This document shows, one piece after another, positions 18,389 through 29,008 of a stretch of 64,000 bases of DNA. This DNA is from Larix kaempferi (taxonomy: Eukaryota > Streptophyta > Pinopsida > Pinales > Pinaceae), in contig BSBM01000461.1 of NCBI GenBank assembly GCA_027924585.1, positions 8,202,001-8,266,000 on the forward strand. Direction: 5' to 3'. Both the position numbers and the translations under genes were made by a program. The notes beneath the pieces are model-generated. The model worked only from the letters and a program-made list of their open reading frames with translations, searched no databases and was not told where the DNA came from. How positions within the stretch are numbered: position 1 is the stretch's first letter; every line of letters starts with the position of its first letter.

Positions 18389-20381
18389 ATCCTCCATCCT
18401 TAGGAAGCAATGGTCTCCATTGCGTTAAATCCCTTATCATATGTCGAGCTGTGTGTCGAGTTGAGCTCTTGGTGTGACATTTGCTGAAGTGGAAAGATTG
18501 CCTTACTTTGACATCTTCAGAGGGTAGTAATTGTTGTTGATGGATGCGCTGGAGCTGTTCAACAGTTTTGGTTGTTGTGGTATCCTTGGTATGCACCAGT
18601 GTGGATGGTTTCTTTTTGGAGGGGCCCCTTGAATGCGTGGCCTTGCACTGTAGAGGTACCCGAATAGGCGATGCTGCACTAACTTTGTGTTTTTCTTGTT
18701 TCTGCTGAGTAGAAGGATAATCTGCAGAGGTTGTGGATGTCTCCGCGATCTGATGTTCACCTTTAGTGGCAATTGCGAATAGGGAAAATTTCCCAGTGTG
18801 GGAGATTATCTTTCTTCCCTGCTCGTTTGGGGTAGGTGCAACTATCTCTGGCATCCGATAGAGTTGTCCTCCCAAAGTGACAATGACACTGCGAGGTCGT
18901 GATTCATATACAGCATGACGCTTCCACATATATGGTTGTCCTAAAAGAACATCACATACTTCAAGTGGGGCCACATCACACAATACCTCATCTTTGAAGG
19001 GCTTGATGCCATATGGCAGGCGACATTGGTGACTGACACGGATCCTTCGTCCTTGGCTTAGCCATCCAATGGTGTATGGTTGTGGGTGTGGCGTTATTGG
19101 TAGCTCCAATCTCTTGATGACTTCTTCTGAGATCAGGTTCTTCTGGCTGCCGCTGTCCACAACAAAGTGTAGGGGAATTCCCTTCACCCACATCTGTGAG
19201 TGGAAAAGGCGCTCCTCTGCCTCCGACTCTTCAGGCTCCTCTGGCTGAATCTGTGTGGTGGCAACAACGGCACTGGGTTCTGCATCAATGATCTGCTTCC
19301 CTTTTTGCGCGGCTGTGAAATTAGGTTCCGAGTCAGAATCGAAACTGGGATCTGATTCTGAAGCTTTGATCTCAGCCACCAATGACTGTTTTGAGCGACA
19401 ATCATCAGTGTTGTGCCAGGGGCTTTTGTGGAACTCGCACCACTTCCCGGTGTCCTTCTTTGTCTTTTCTTTACCCTTCTTCGCCTGTGGTTGGGACTGG
19501 TTTTCCTTTTCTTGCCCCGTGCTCTGCGAGCCAGAGTTTCCCTTGCCCTGCTTCTGCGCAGGTCCGAAGTCACGCTTGTTCTTTTGCTGAAATTTCTGCT
19601 CAATTTTGACAGCATATCGATAGGCGGATCCGAGTGAAGAGATTTCCAGGAAATCCATCTCTATTCGGATGTATCGGTGTAGGCCACTGCGATATTTCAG
19701 TACTAGGTTCCGCTCGGAGTCCTTGATACCCAGCTTTGTGCGCAAGGTATGAAATTTGTTGGTGTACTCCGACACCGTTTGGTCCCTCTCTTGATGCAGA
19801 ATGGTCCATTTTGTGTACTGGTCATCATAGTTTCCAACAGGGTAATGTTGTTCTTTGACGGCATCTATAAAAGAGGCCCAAGTGGGATTGGAATATTCAA
19901 ACAATCCAGACTCGTCTGACGAGTTTTGCTCACAATAAGTTTCCCACCAATTTTTGACATGGGGGACGGCCTTAAGGAGCGCAAAGATGATCTTTTCCCT
20001 GTCGGAAAATTTGTGGACAGAGAAATACCCTTCTAGTAGATTCAACCATTTATCTAGAGCATCGGCATCGATTTGGCCTTCAAATAAAGGGATATCAAAA
20101 TTAACTTGTACCTTGAAGGGAGTCGTATCTCCGAAATGGCTGCTCGTTGAGGGTGCAATTGCCGCTGTTGGCATGCGTTGAAGGATTTGGGCGAAATTAT
20201 CCATCATCTCGTTCCTCTGTCGCGCGAGGGCTTCCTCGAGCAACAACTTGATAGGATCTACTGCTCCGTCGTCTCTCTTTTCTTCCGCCATAGGAGGCCG
20301 TTTGGGGCGGCGAGAGTGGTCTTCCCCAAGTGAAACTAGTTCGAGACCCAACTCTCTGTATCCTGACCTCGTTGGGGACAT
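18183..20381 (-). CDS. gag-pro: Gag-protease polyprotein, copy C8
   Basis: Open over 732 codons. His179 (for Tyr, inside the gag capsid region) begins a run shared only by C8, C9, C10 and C11. Met510 is also present. Asn225 (for His) is private. Knuckle and protease active site are intact. Confidence 0.86.
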   Translation of the reverse strand: MSPTRSGYRELGLELVSLGEDHSRRPKRPPMAEEKRDDGAVDPIKLLLEEALARQRNEMMDNFAQILQRMPTAAIAPSTSSHFGDTTPFKVQVNFDIPLFEGQIDADALDKWLNLLEGYFSVHKFSDREKIIFALLKAVPHVKNWWETYCEQNSSDESGLFEYSNPTWASFIDAVKEQHYPVGNYDDQYTKWTILHQERDQTVSEYTNKFHTLRTKLGIKDSERNLVLKYRSGLHRYIRIEMDFLEISSLGSAYRYAVKIEQKFQQKNKRDFGPAQKQGKGNSGSQSTGQEKENQSQPQAKKGKEKTKKDTGKWCEFHKSPWHNTDDCRSKQSLVAEIKASESDPSFDSDSEPNFTAAQKGKQIIDAEPSAVVATTQIQPEEPEESEAEERLFHSQMWVKGIPLHFVVDSGSQKNLISEEVIKRLELPITPHPQPYTIGWLSQGRRIRVSHQCRLPYGIKPFKDEVLCDVAPLEVCDVLLGQPYMWKRHAVYESRPRSVIVTLGGQLYRMPEIVAPTPNEQGRKIISHTGKFSLFAIATKGEHQIAETSTTSADYPSTQQKQEKHKVSAASPIRVPLQCKATHSRGPSKKKPSTLVHTKDTTTTKTVEQLQRIHQQQLLPSEDVKVRQSFHFSKCHTKSSTRHTARHMIRDLTQWRPLLPKDGGLIQVDIGGGPPLPTGSKQSSGNFDKLLFLAVFRVLNFRSHFEALNDIFWRFGGPNGCLRHAFGPSRKL

Positions 20382-20422
20382 GCACCGAGAAACAATCAAA
20401 GAGCAGACCGCTCTGATACCAC

Positions 20423-21043
20423 TGATCCGGATTTATGTGGGAACGAAACAAAAGATAGCATATACAGAATCATATACATAGATATATTGCAAATAACACA
20501 GTGATACAGTAAACACATATTCTATTAAATAGCGGAAATAGAATAGACTGTAAAATACAATAGCTAGAATGGTGGTAGCTATCTATGAGAAGAGATGTGG
20601 CCGCTATGCTCATTCGTGCCAAGATGAATACAAAGAGAGGCCGAAAGGGCCTATTTATCATAAGCATGAGGGAAAGAATCCCAAACATCCAAAAACCTAA
20701 CCCTAGGAGATGAAGCGCCAAAAGTCATGTGGGCCCCGTTTGGGTAAGTTAGTACATCAACTTCCCGGGGTCGTAACTTTTGCATGCGATCTTCGTTTGG
20801 GGCGCTCGGTAGCCCGTTGGAAAGGTCTATCCGAGATTTACAACTTTCGACTGGGCCCAAATGCATGCCGAAGGCAACCATTTGGTCCCCCAAATCGCCA
20901 AAAAATGTCGTTTAGGGCCTCAAAATGGCTCCGGAAGTTCAGGACCCGAAAAACTGCTAAAAATAGTTATTTATCAAAATTGCCAGAAGACTGTTTTGAG
21001 CCAGTTGGAAGAGGTGGGCCGCCACCGATATCCACCTGGATCA
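20423..21043 (-). mobile_element. LTR8
   Basis: The primer-binding site is at 20410-20421 and the purine tract at 21044-21056. The U3 hairpin (20853-20889) is consensus. Three private variants lie elsewhere: A at 20585 (breaks a small R/U5 stem), T at 20793, and T at 20968, which makes the TAA that ends copy C9 early. Confidence 0.9.
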
Positions 21044-23036
21044 ATCCTCCATCCTTAGGAAGCAATGGTCTCCATTGCGTTAAATCCCTTATCATATGTC
21101 GAGCTGTGTGTCGAGTTGAGCTCTTGGTGTGACATTTGCTGAAGTGGAAAGATTGCCTTACTTTGACATCTTCAGAGGGTAGTAATTGTTGTTGATGGAT
21201 GCGCTGGAGCTGTTCAACAGTTTTGGTTGTTGTGGTATCCTTGGTATGCACCAGTGTGGATGGTTTCTTTTTGGAGGGGCCCCTTGAATGCGTGGCCTTG
21301 CACTGTAGAGGTACCCGAATAGGCGATGCTGCACTAACTTTGTGTTTTTCTTGTTTCTGCTGAGTAGAAGGATAATCTGCAGAGGTTGTGGATGTCTCCG
21401 CGATCTGATGTTCACCTTTAGTGGCAATTGCGAATAGGGAAAATTTCCCAGTGTGGGAGATTATCTTTCTTCCCTGCTCGTTTGGGGTAGGTGCAACTAT
21501 CTCTGGTATCCGATAGAGTTGTCCTCCCAAAGTGACAATGACACTGCGAGGTCGTGATTCATATACAGCATGACGCTTCCACATATATGGTTGTCCTAAA
21601 AGAACATCACATACTTCAAGTGGGGCCACATCACACAATACCTCATCTTTGAAGGGCTTGATGCCATATGGCAGGCGACATTGGTGACTGACACGGATCC
21701 TTCGTCCTTGGCTTAGCCATCCAATGGTGTATGGTTGTGGGTGTGGCGTTATTGGTAGCTCCAATCTCTTGATGACTTCTTCTGAGATCAGGTTCTTCTG
21801 GCTGCCGCTGTCCACAACAAAGTGTAGGGGAATTCCCTTCACCCACATCTGTGAGTGGAAAAGGCGCTCCTCTGCCTCCGACTCTTCAGGCTCCTCTGGC
21901 TGAATCTGTGTGGTGGCAACAACGGCACTGGGTTCTGCATCAATGATCTGCTTCCCTTTTTGCGCGGCTGTGAAATTAGGTTCCGAGTCAGAATCGAAAC
22001 TGGGATCTGATTCTGAAGCTTTGATCTCAGCCACCAATGACTGTTTTGAGCGACAATCATCAGTGTTGTGCCAGGGGCTTTTGTGGAACTCGCACCACTT
22101 CCCGGTGTCCTTCTTTGTCTTTTCTTTACCCTTCTTCGCCTGTGGTTGGGACTGGTTTTCCTTTTCTTGCCCCGTGCTCTGCGAGCCAGAGTTTCCCTTG
22201 CCCTGCTTCTGCGCAGGTCCGAAGTCACGCTTGTTCTTTTGCTGAAATTTCTGCTCAATTTTGACAGCATATCGATAGGCGGATCCGAGTGAAGAGATTT
22301 CCAGGAAATCCATCTCTATTCGGATGTATCGGTGTAGGCCACTGCGATATTTCAGTACTAGGTGCCGCTCGGAGTCCTTGATACCCAGCTTTGTGCGCAA
22401 GGTATGAAATTTGTTGGTGTACTCCGACACCATTTGGTCCCTCTCTTGATGCAGAATGGTCCATTTTGTGTACTGGTCATCATAGTTTCCAACAGGGTAA
22501 TGTTGTTCTTTGACGGCATCTATAAAAGAGGCCCAAGTGGGATTGGAATATTCAAACAATCCAGACTCGTCTGACGAGTTTTGCTCACAATAAGTTTCCC
22601 ACCAATTTTTGACATGGGGGACGGCCTTAAGGAGCGCAAAGATGATCTTTTCCCTGTCGGAAAATTTGTGGACAGAGAAATACCCTTCTAGTAGATTCAA
22701 CCATTTATCTAGAGCATCGGCATCGATTTGGCCTTCAAATAAAGGGATATCAAAATTAACTTGTACCTTGAAGGGAGTCGTATCTCCGAAATGGCTGCTC
22801 GTTGAGGGTGCAATTGCCGCTGTTGGCATGCGTTGAAGGATTTGGGCGAAATTATCCATCATCTCGTTCCTCTGTCGCGCGAGGGCTTCCTAGAGCAACA
22901 ACTTGATAGGATCTACTGCTCCGTCGTCTCTCTTTTCTTCCGCCATAGGAGGCCGTTTGGGGCGGCGAGAGTGGTCTTCCCCAAGTGAAACTAGTTCGAG
23001 ACCCAACTCTCTGTATCCTGACCTCGTTGGGGACAT
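20967..23036 (-). pseudogene. gag-pro: Gag-protease, copy C9, broken near the start
   Basis: A GAG-to-TAG change at 22892-22890 stops the frame at residue 49, only 18 codons after the second in-frame ATG. The rest stays open and has a later Met at 22862, but re-initiation there would be unusual. His179 is shared with C8, C10 and C11; Met202 (for Thr) is private; residue 510 is Ile. The frame also ends 43 codons early, at TAA 20967-20969 in LTR8. Confidence 0.85.
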
Positions 23037-23077
23037 GCACCGAGAAACAATCAAAGAGCAGACCGCTCTGATACCAC

Positions 23078-23698
23078 TGATCCGGATTTATGTGGGAACG
23101 AAACAAAAGATAGCATATACAGAATCATATACATAGATATATTGCAAATAACACAGTGATACAGTAAACACATATTCTATTAAATAGCGGAAATAGAATA
23201 GACTGTAAAATACAATAGCTAGAATGGTGGTAGCTATCTCTGAGAAGAGATGTGGCCGCTATGCTCATTCGTGCCAAGATGAATACAAAGAGAGGCCGAA
23301 AGGGCCTATTTATCATAAGCATGAGGGAAAGAATCCCAAACATCCAAAAACCTAACCCTAGGAGATGAAGCGCCAAAAGTCATGTGGGCCCCGTTTGGGT
23401 AAGTTAGTACATCAACTTCCCGGGGTCGTAACTTTTGCATGCGATCTCCGTTTGGGGCGCTTGGTAGCCCGTTGGAAAGGTCTATCCGAGATTTACAACT
23501 TTCGACTGGGCCCAAATGCATGCCGAAGGCAACCATTTGGTCCCCCAAATCGCCAAAAAATGTCGTTTAGGGCCTCAAAATGGCTCCGGAAGTTCAGGAC
23601 CCGAAAAACTGCTAAAAATAGTAATTTATCAAAATTGCCAGAAGACTGTTTTGAGCCAGTTGGAAGAGGTGGGCCGCCACCGATATCCACCTGGATCA
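23078..23698 (-). mobile_element. LTR9
   Basis: The primer-binding site is at 23065-23076 and the purine tract at 23699-23711. The U3 hairpin (23508-23544) is consensus. The only variant seen is T at 23462. Confidence 0.9.
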
Positions 23699-25691
23699 AT
23701 CCTCCATCCTTAGGAAGCAATGGTCTCCATTGCGTTAAATCCCTTATCATATGTCGAGCTGTGTGTCGAGTTGAGCTCTTGGTGTGACATTTGCTGAAGT
23801 GGAAAGATTGCCTTACTTTGACATCTTCAGAGGGTAGTAATTGTTGTTGATGGATGCGCTGGAGCTGTTCAACAGTTTTGGTTGTTGTGGTATCCTTGGT
23901 ATGCACCAGTGTGGATGGTTTCTTTTTGGAGGGGCCCCTTGAATGCGTGGCCTTGCACTGTAGAGGTACCCGAATAGGCGATGCTGCACTAACTTTGTGT
24001 TTTTCTTGTTTCTGCTGAGTAGAAGGATAATCTGCAGAGGTTGTGGATGTCTCCGCGATCTGATGTTCACCTTTAGTGGCAATTGCGAATAGGGAAAATT
24101 TCCCAGTGTGGGAGATTATCTTTCTTCCCTGCTCGTTTGGGGTAGGTGCAACTATCTCTGGCATCCGATAGAGTTGTCCTCCCAAAGTGACAATGACACT
24201 GCGAGGTCGTGATTCATATACAGCATGACGCTTCCACATATATGGTTGTCCTAAAAGAACATCACATACTTCAAGTGGGGCCACATCACACAATACCTCA
24301 TCTTTGAAGGGCTTGATGCCATATGGCAGGCGACATTGGTGACTGACACGGATCCTTCGTCCTTGGCTTAGCCATCCAATGGTGTATGGTTGTGGGTGTG
24401 GCGTTATTGGTAGCTCCAATCTCTTGATGACTTCTTCTGAGATCAGGTTCTTCTGGCTGCCGCTGTCCACAACAAAGTGTAGGGGAATTCCCTTCACCCA
24501 CATCTGTGAGTGGAAAAGGCGCTCCTCTGCCTCCGACTCTTCAGGCTCCTCTGGCTGAATCTGTGTGGTGGCAACAACGGCACTGGGTTCTGCATCAATG
24601 ATCTGCTTCCCTTTTTGCGCGGCTGTGAAATTAGGTTCCGAGTCAAAATCGAAACTGGGATCTGATTCTGAAGCTTTGATCTCAGCCACCAATGACTGTT
24701 TTGAGCGACAATCATCAGTGTTGTGCCAGGGGCTTTTGTGGAACTCGCACCACTTCCCGGTGTCCTTCTTTGTCTTTTCTTTACCCTTCTTCGCCTGTGG
24801 TTGGGACTGGTTTTCCTTTTCTTGCCCCGTGCTCTGCGAGCCAGAGTTTCCCTTGCCCTGCTTCTGCGCAGGTCCGAAGTCACGCTTGTTCTTTTGCTGA
24901 AATTTCTGCTCAATTTTGACAGCATATCGATAGGCGGATCCGAGTGAAGAGATTTCCAGGAAATCCATCTCTATTCGGATGTATCGGTGTAGGCCACTGC
25001 GATATTTCAGTACTAGGTGCCGCTCGGAGTCCTTGATACCCAGCTTTGTGCGCAAGGTATGAAATTTGTTGGTGTACTCCGACACCGTTTGGTCCCTCTC
25101 TTGATGCAGAATGGTCCATTTTGTGTACTGGTCATCATAGTTTCCAACAGGTTAATGTTGTTCTTTGACGGCATCTATAAAAGAGGCCCAAGTGGGATTG
25201 GAATATTCAAACAATCCAGACTCGACTGACGAGTTTTGCTCACAATAAGTTTCCCACCAATTTTTGACATGGGGGACGGCCTTAAGGAGCGCAAAGATGA
25301 TCTTTTCCCTGTCGGAAAATTTGTGGACAGAGAAATACCCTTCTAGTAGATTCAACCATTTATCTAGAGCATCGGCATCGATTTGGCCTTCAAATAAAGG
25401 GATATCAAAATTAACTTGTACCTTGAAGGGAGTCGTATCTCCGAAATGGCTGCTCGTTGAGGGTGCAATTGCCGCTGTTGGCATGCGTTGAAGGATTTGG
25501 GCGAAATTATCCATCATCTCGTTCCTCTGTCGCGCGAGGGCTTCCTCGAGCAACAACTTGATAGGATCTACTGCTCCGTCGTCTCTCTTTTCTTCCGCCA
25601 TAGGAGGCCGTTTGGGGCGGCGAGAGTGGTCTTCCCCAAGTGAAACTAGTTCGAGACCCAACTCTCTGTATCCTGACCTCGTTGGGGACAT
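23493..25691 (-). pseudogene. gag-pro: Gag-protease, copy C10, broken inside gag
   Basis: TAC is changed to TAA at 25154-25152, stopping the frame at residue 180 within the capsid region and removing the knuckle and protease. The neighbouring residue is His179, so this copy belongs to the C8-C11 group. Other changes are Val156 (for Asp), Phe349 (for Ser) and Met510. The frame after the stop is open to 23493. Confidence 0.86.
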
Positions 25692-25732
25692 GCACCGAGA
25701 AACAATCAAAGAGCAGACCGCTCTGATACCAC

Positions 25733-26353
25733 TGATCCGGATTTATGTGGGAACGAAACAAAAGATAGCATATACAGAATCATATACATAGATATATTGC
25801 AAATAACACAGTGATACAGTAAACACATATTCTATTAAATAGCGGAAATAGAATAGACTGTAAAATACAATAGCTAGAATGGTGGTAGCTATCTCTGAGA
25901 AGAGATGTGGCCGCTATGCTCATTCGTGCCAAGATGAATACAAAGAGAGGCCGAAAGGGCCTATTTATCATAAGCATGAGGGAAAGAATCCCAAACATCC
26001 AAAAACCTAACCCTAGGAGATGAAGCGCCAAAAGTCATGTGGGCCCCGTTTGGGTAAGTTAGTACATCAACTTCCCGGGGTCGTAACTTTTGCATGCGAT
26101 CTCCGTTTTGGGCGCTCGGTAGCCCGTTGGAAAGGTCTATCCGAGATTTACAACTTTCGACTGGGCCCAAATGCGTGCCGAAGGCATCCATTTGGTCCCC
26201 CAAATCGCCAAAAAATGTCGTTTAGGGCCTCAAAATGGCTCCGGAAGTTCAGGACCCGAAAAACTGCTAAAAATAGTAATTTATCAAAATTGCCAGAAGA
26301 CTGTTTTGAGCCAGTTGGAAGAGGTGGGCCGCCACCGATATCCACCTGGATCA
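25733..26353 (-). mobile_element. LTR10
   Basis: The primer-binding site is at 25720-25731 and the purine tract at 26354-26366. The U3 hairpin (26163-26199) has G at 26175 and T at 26187. These two bases face each other and give a G-T pair where LTR7 has A-T. T at 26109 is also shared with LTR7. Confidence 0.9.
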
Positions 26354-28346
26354 ATCCTCCATCCTTAGGAAGCAATGGTCTCCATTGCGTTAAATCCCTT
26401 ATCATATGTCGAGCTGTGTGTCGAGTTGAGCTCTTGGTGTGACATTTGCTGAAGTGGAAAGATTGCCTTACTTTGACATCTTCAGAGGGTAGTAATTGTT
26501 GTTGATGGATGCGCTGGAGCTGTTCAACAGTTTTGGTTGTTGTGGTATCCTTGGTATGCACCAGTGTGGATGGTTTCTTTTTGGAGGGGCCCCTTGAATG
26601 CGTGGCCTTGCACTGTAGAGGTACCCGAATAGGCGATGCTGCACTAACTTTGTGTTTTTCTTGTTTCTGCTGAGTAGAAGGATAATCTGCAGAGGTTGTG
26701 GATGTCTCCGCGATCTGATGTTCACCTTTAGTGGCAATTGCGAATAGGGAAAATTTCCCAGTGTGGGAGATTATCTTTCTTCCCTGCTCGTTTGGGGTAG
26801 GTGCAACTATCTCTGGCATCCGATAGAGTTGTCCTCCCAAAGTGACAATGACACTGCGAGGTCGTGATTCATATACAGCATGACGCTTCCACATATATGG
26901 TTGTCCTAAAAGAACATCACATACTTCAAGTGGGGCCACATCACACAATACCTCATCTTTGAAGGGCTTGATGCCATATGGCAGGCGACATTGGTGACTG
27001 ACACGGATCCTTCGTCCTTGGCTTAGCCATCCAATGGTGTATGGTTGTGGGTGTGGCGTTATTGGTAGCTCCAATCTCTTGATGACTTCTTCTGAGATCA
27101 GGTTCTTCTGGCTGCCGCTGTCCACAACAAAGTGTAGGGGAATTCCCTTCACCCACATCTGTGAGTGGAAAAGGCGCTCCTCTGCCTCCGACTCTTCAGG
27201 CTCCTCTGGCTGAATCTGTGTGGTGGCAACAACGGCACTGGGTTCTGCATCAATGATCTGCTTCCCTTTTTGCGCGGCTGTGAAATTAGGTTCCGAGTCA
27301 GAATCGAAACTGGGATCTGATTCTGAAGCTTTGATCTCAGCCACCAATGACTGTTTTGAGCGACAATCATCAGTGTTGTGCCAGGGGCTTTTGTGGAACT
27401 CGCACCACTTCCCGGTGTCCTTCTTTGTCTTTTCTTTACCCTTCTTCGCCTGTGGTTGGGACTGGTTTTCCTTTTCTTGCCCCGTGCTCTGCGAGCCAGA
27501 GTTTCCCTTGCCCTGCTTCTGCGCAGGTCCGAAGTCACGCTTGTTCTTTTGCTGAAATTTCTGCTCAATTTTGACAGCATATCGATAGGCGGATCCGAGT
27601 GAAGAGATTTCCAGGAAATCCATCTCTATTCGGATGTATCGGTGTAGGCCACTGCGATATTTCAGTACTAGGTGCCGCTCGGAGTCCTTGATACCCAGCT
27701 TTGTGCGCAAGGTATGAAATTTGTTGGTGTACTCCGACACCGTTTGGTCCCTCTCTTGATGCAGAATGGTCCATTTTGTGTACTGGTCATCATAGTTTCC
27801 AACAGGGTAATGTTGTTCTTTGACGGCATCTATAAAAGAGGCCCAAGTGGGATTGGAATATTCAAACAATCCAGACTCGTCTGACGAGTTTTGCTCACAA
27901 TAAGTTTCCCACCAATTTTTGACATGGGGGACGGCCTTAAGGAGCGCAAAGATGATCTTTTCCCTGTCAGAAAATTTGTGGACAGAGAAATACCCTTCTA
28001 GTAGATTCAACCATTTATCTAGAGCATCGGCATCGATTTGGCCTTCAAATAAAGGGATATCAAAATTAACTTGTACCTTGAAGGGAGTCGTATCTCCGAA
28101 ATGGCTGCTCGTTGAGGGTGCAATTGCCGCTGTTGGCATGCGTTGAAGGATTTGGGCGAAATTATCCATCATCTCGTTCCTCTGTCGCGCGAGGGCTTCC
28201 TCGAGCAACAACTTGATAGGATCTACTGCTCCGTCGTCTCTCTTTTCTTCCGCCATAGGAGGCCGTTTGGGGCGGCGAGAGTGGTCTTCCCCAAGTGAAA
28301 CCAGTTCGAGACCCAACTCTCTGTATCCTGACCTCGTTGGGGACAT
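26148..28346 (-). CDS. gag-pro: Gag-protease polyprotein, copy C11
   Basis: Open over 732 codons, with His179 and Met510 as its only amino-acid differences. It is the last copy of the His179 run and the only one, with C8, that is unbroken. Two silent changes lie at 27969 and 28302. Its 3' LTR (LTR10) resembles the 3' LTR of C8 (LTR7), so C8 and C11 are likely products of a three-unit duplication. Confidence 0.87.
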   Translation of the reverse strand: MSPTRSGYRELGLELVSLGEDHSRRPKRPPMAEEKRDDGAVDPIKLLLEEALARQRNEMMDNFAQILQRMPTAAIAPSTSSHFGDTTPFKVQVNFDIPLFEGQIDADALDKWLNLLEGYFSVHKFSDREKIIFALLKAVPHVKNWWETYCEQNSSDESGLFEYSNPTWASFIDAVKEQHYPVGNYDDQYTKWTILHQERDQTVSEYTNKFHTLRTKLGIKDSERHLVLKYRSGLHRYIRIEMDFLEISSLGSAYRYAVKIEQKFQQKNKRDFGPAQKQGKGNSGSQSTGQEKENQSQPQAKKGKEKTKKDTGKWCEFHKSPWHNTDDCRSKQSLVAEIKASESDPSFDSDSEPNFTAAQKGKQIIDAEPSAVVATTQIQPEEPEESEAEERLFHSQMWVKGIPLHFVVDSGSQKNLISEEVIKRLELPITPHPQPYTIGWLSQGRRIRVSHQCRLPYGIKPFKDEVLCDVAPLEVCDVLLGQPYMWKRHAVYESRPRSVIVTLGGQLYRMPEIVAPTPNEQGRKIISHTGKFSLFAIATKGEHQIAETSTTSADYPSTQQKQEKHKVSAASPIRVPLQCKATHSRGPSKKKPSTLVHTKDTTTTKTVEQLQRIHQQQLLPSEDVKVRQSFHFSKCHTKSSTRHTARHMIRDLTQWRPLLPKDGGLIQVDIGGGPPLPTGSKQSSGNFDKLLFLAVFRVLNFRSHFEALNDIFWRFGGPNGCLRHAFGPSRKL

Positions 28347-28387
28347 GCACCGAGAAACAATCAAAGAGCAGACCGCTCTGATACCAC

Positions 28388-29008
28388 TGATCCGGATTTA
28401 TGTGGGAACGAAACAAAAGATAGCATATACAGAATCATATACATAGATATATTGCAAATAACACAGTGATACAGTAAACACATATTCTATTAAATAGCGG
28501 AAATAGAATAGACTGTAAAATACAATAGCTAGAATGGTGGTAGCTATCTCTGAGAAGAGATGTGGCCGCTATGCTCATTCGTGCCAAGATGAATACAAAG
28601 AGAGGCCGAAAGGGCCTATTTATCATAAGCATGAGGGAAAGAATCCCAAACATCCAAAAACCTAACCCTAGGAGATGAAGCGCCAAAAGTCATGTGGGCC
28701 CCGTTTGGGTAAGTTAGTACATCAACTTCCCGGGGTCGTAACTTTTGCATGCGATCTCCGTTTGGGGCGCTCGGTAGCCCGTTGGAAAGGTCTATCCGAG
28801 ATTTACAACTTTCGACTGGGCCCAAATGCATGCCGAAGGCAACCATTTGGTCCCCCAAATCGCCAAAAAATGTCGTTTAGGGCCTCAAAATGGCTCCGGA
28901 AGTTCAGGACCCGAAAAACTGCTAAAAATAGTAATTTATCAAAATTGCCAGAAGACTGTTTTGAGCCAGTTGGAAGAGGTGGGCCGCCACCGATATCCAC
29001 CTGGATCA
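28388..29008 (-). mobile_element. LTR11
   Basis: The primer-binding site is at 28375-28386 and the purine tract at 29009-29021. No variant from the array consensus was seen; it looks identical to LTR12. Confidence 0.9.
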
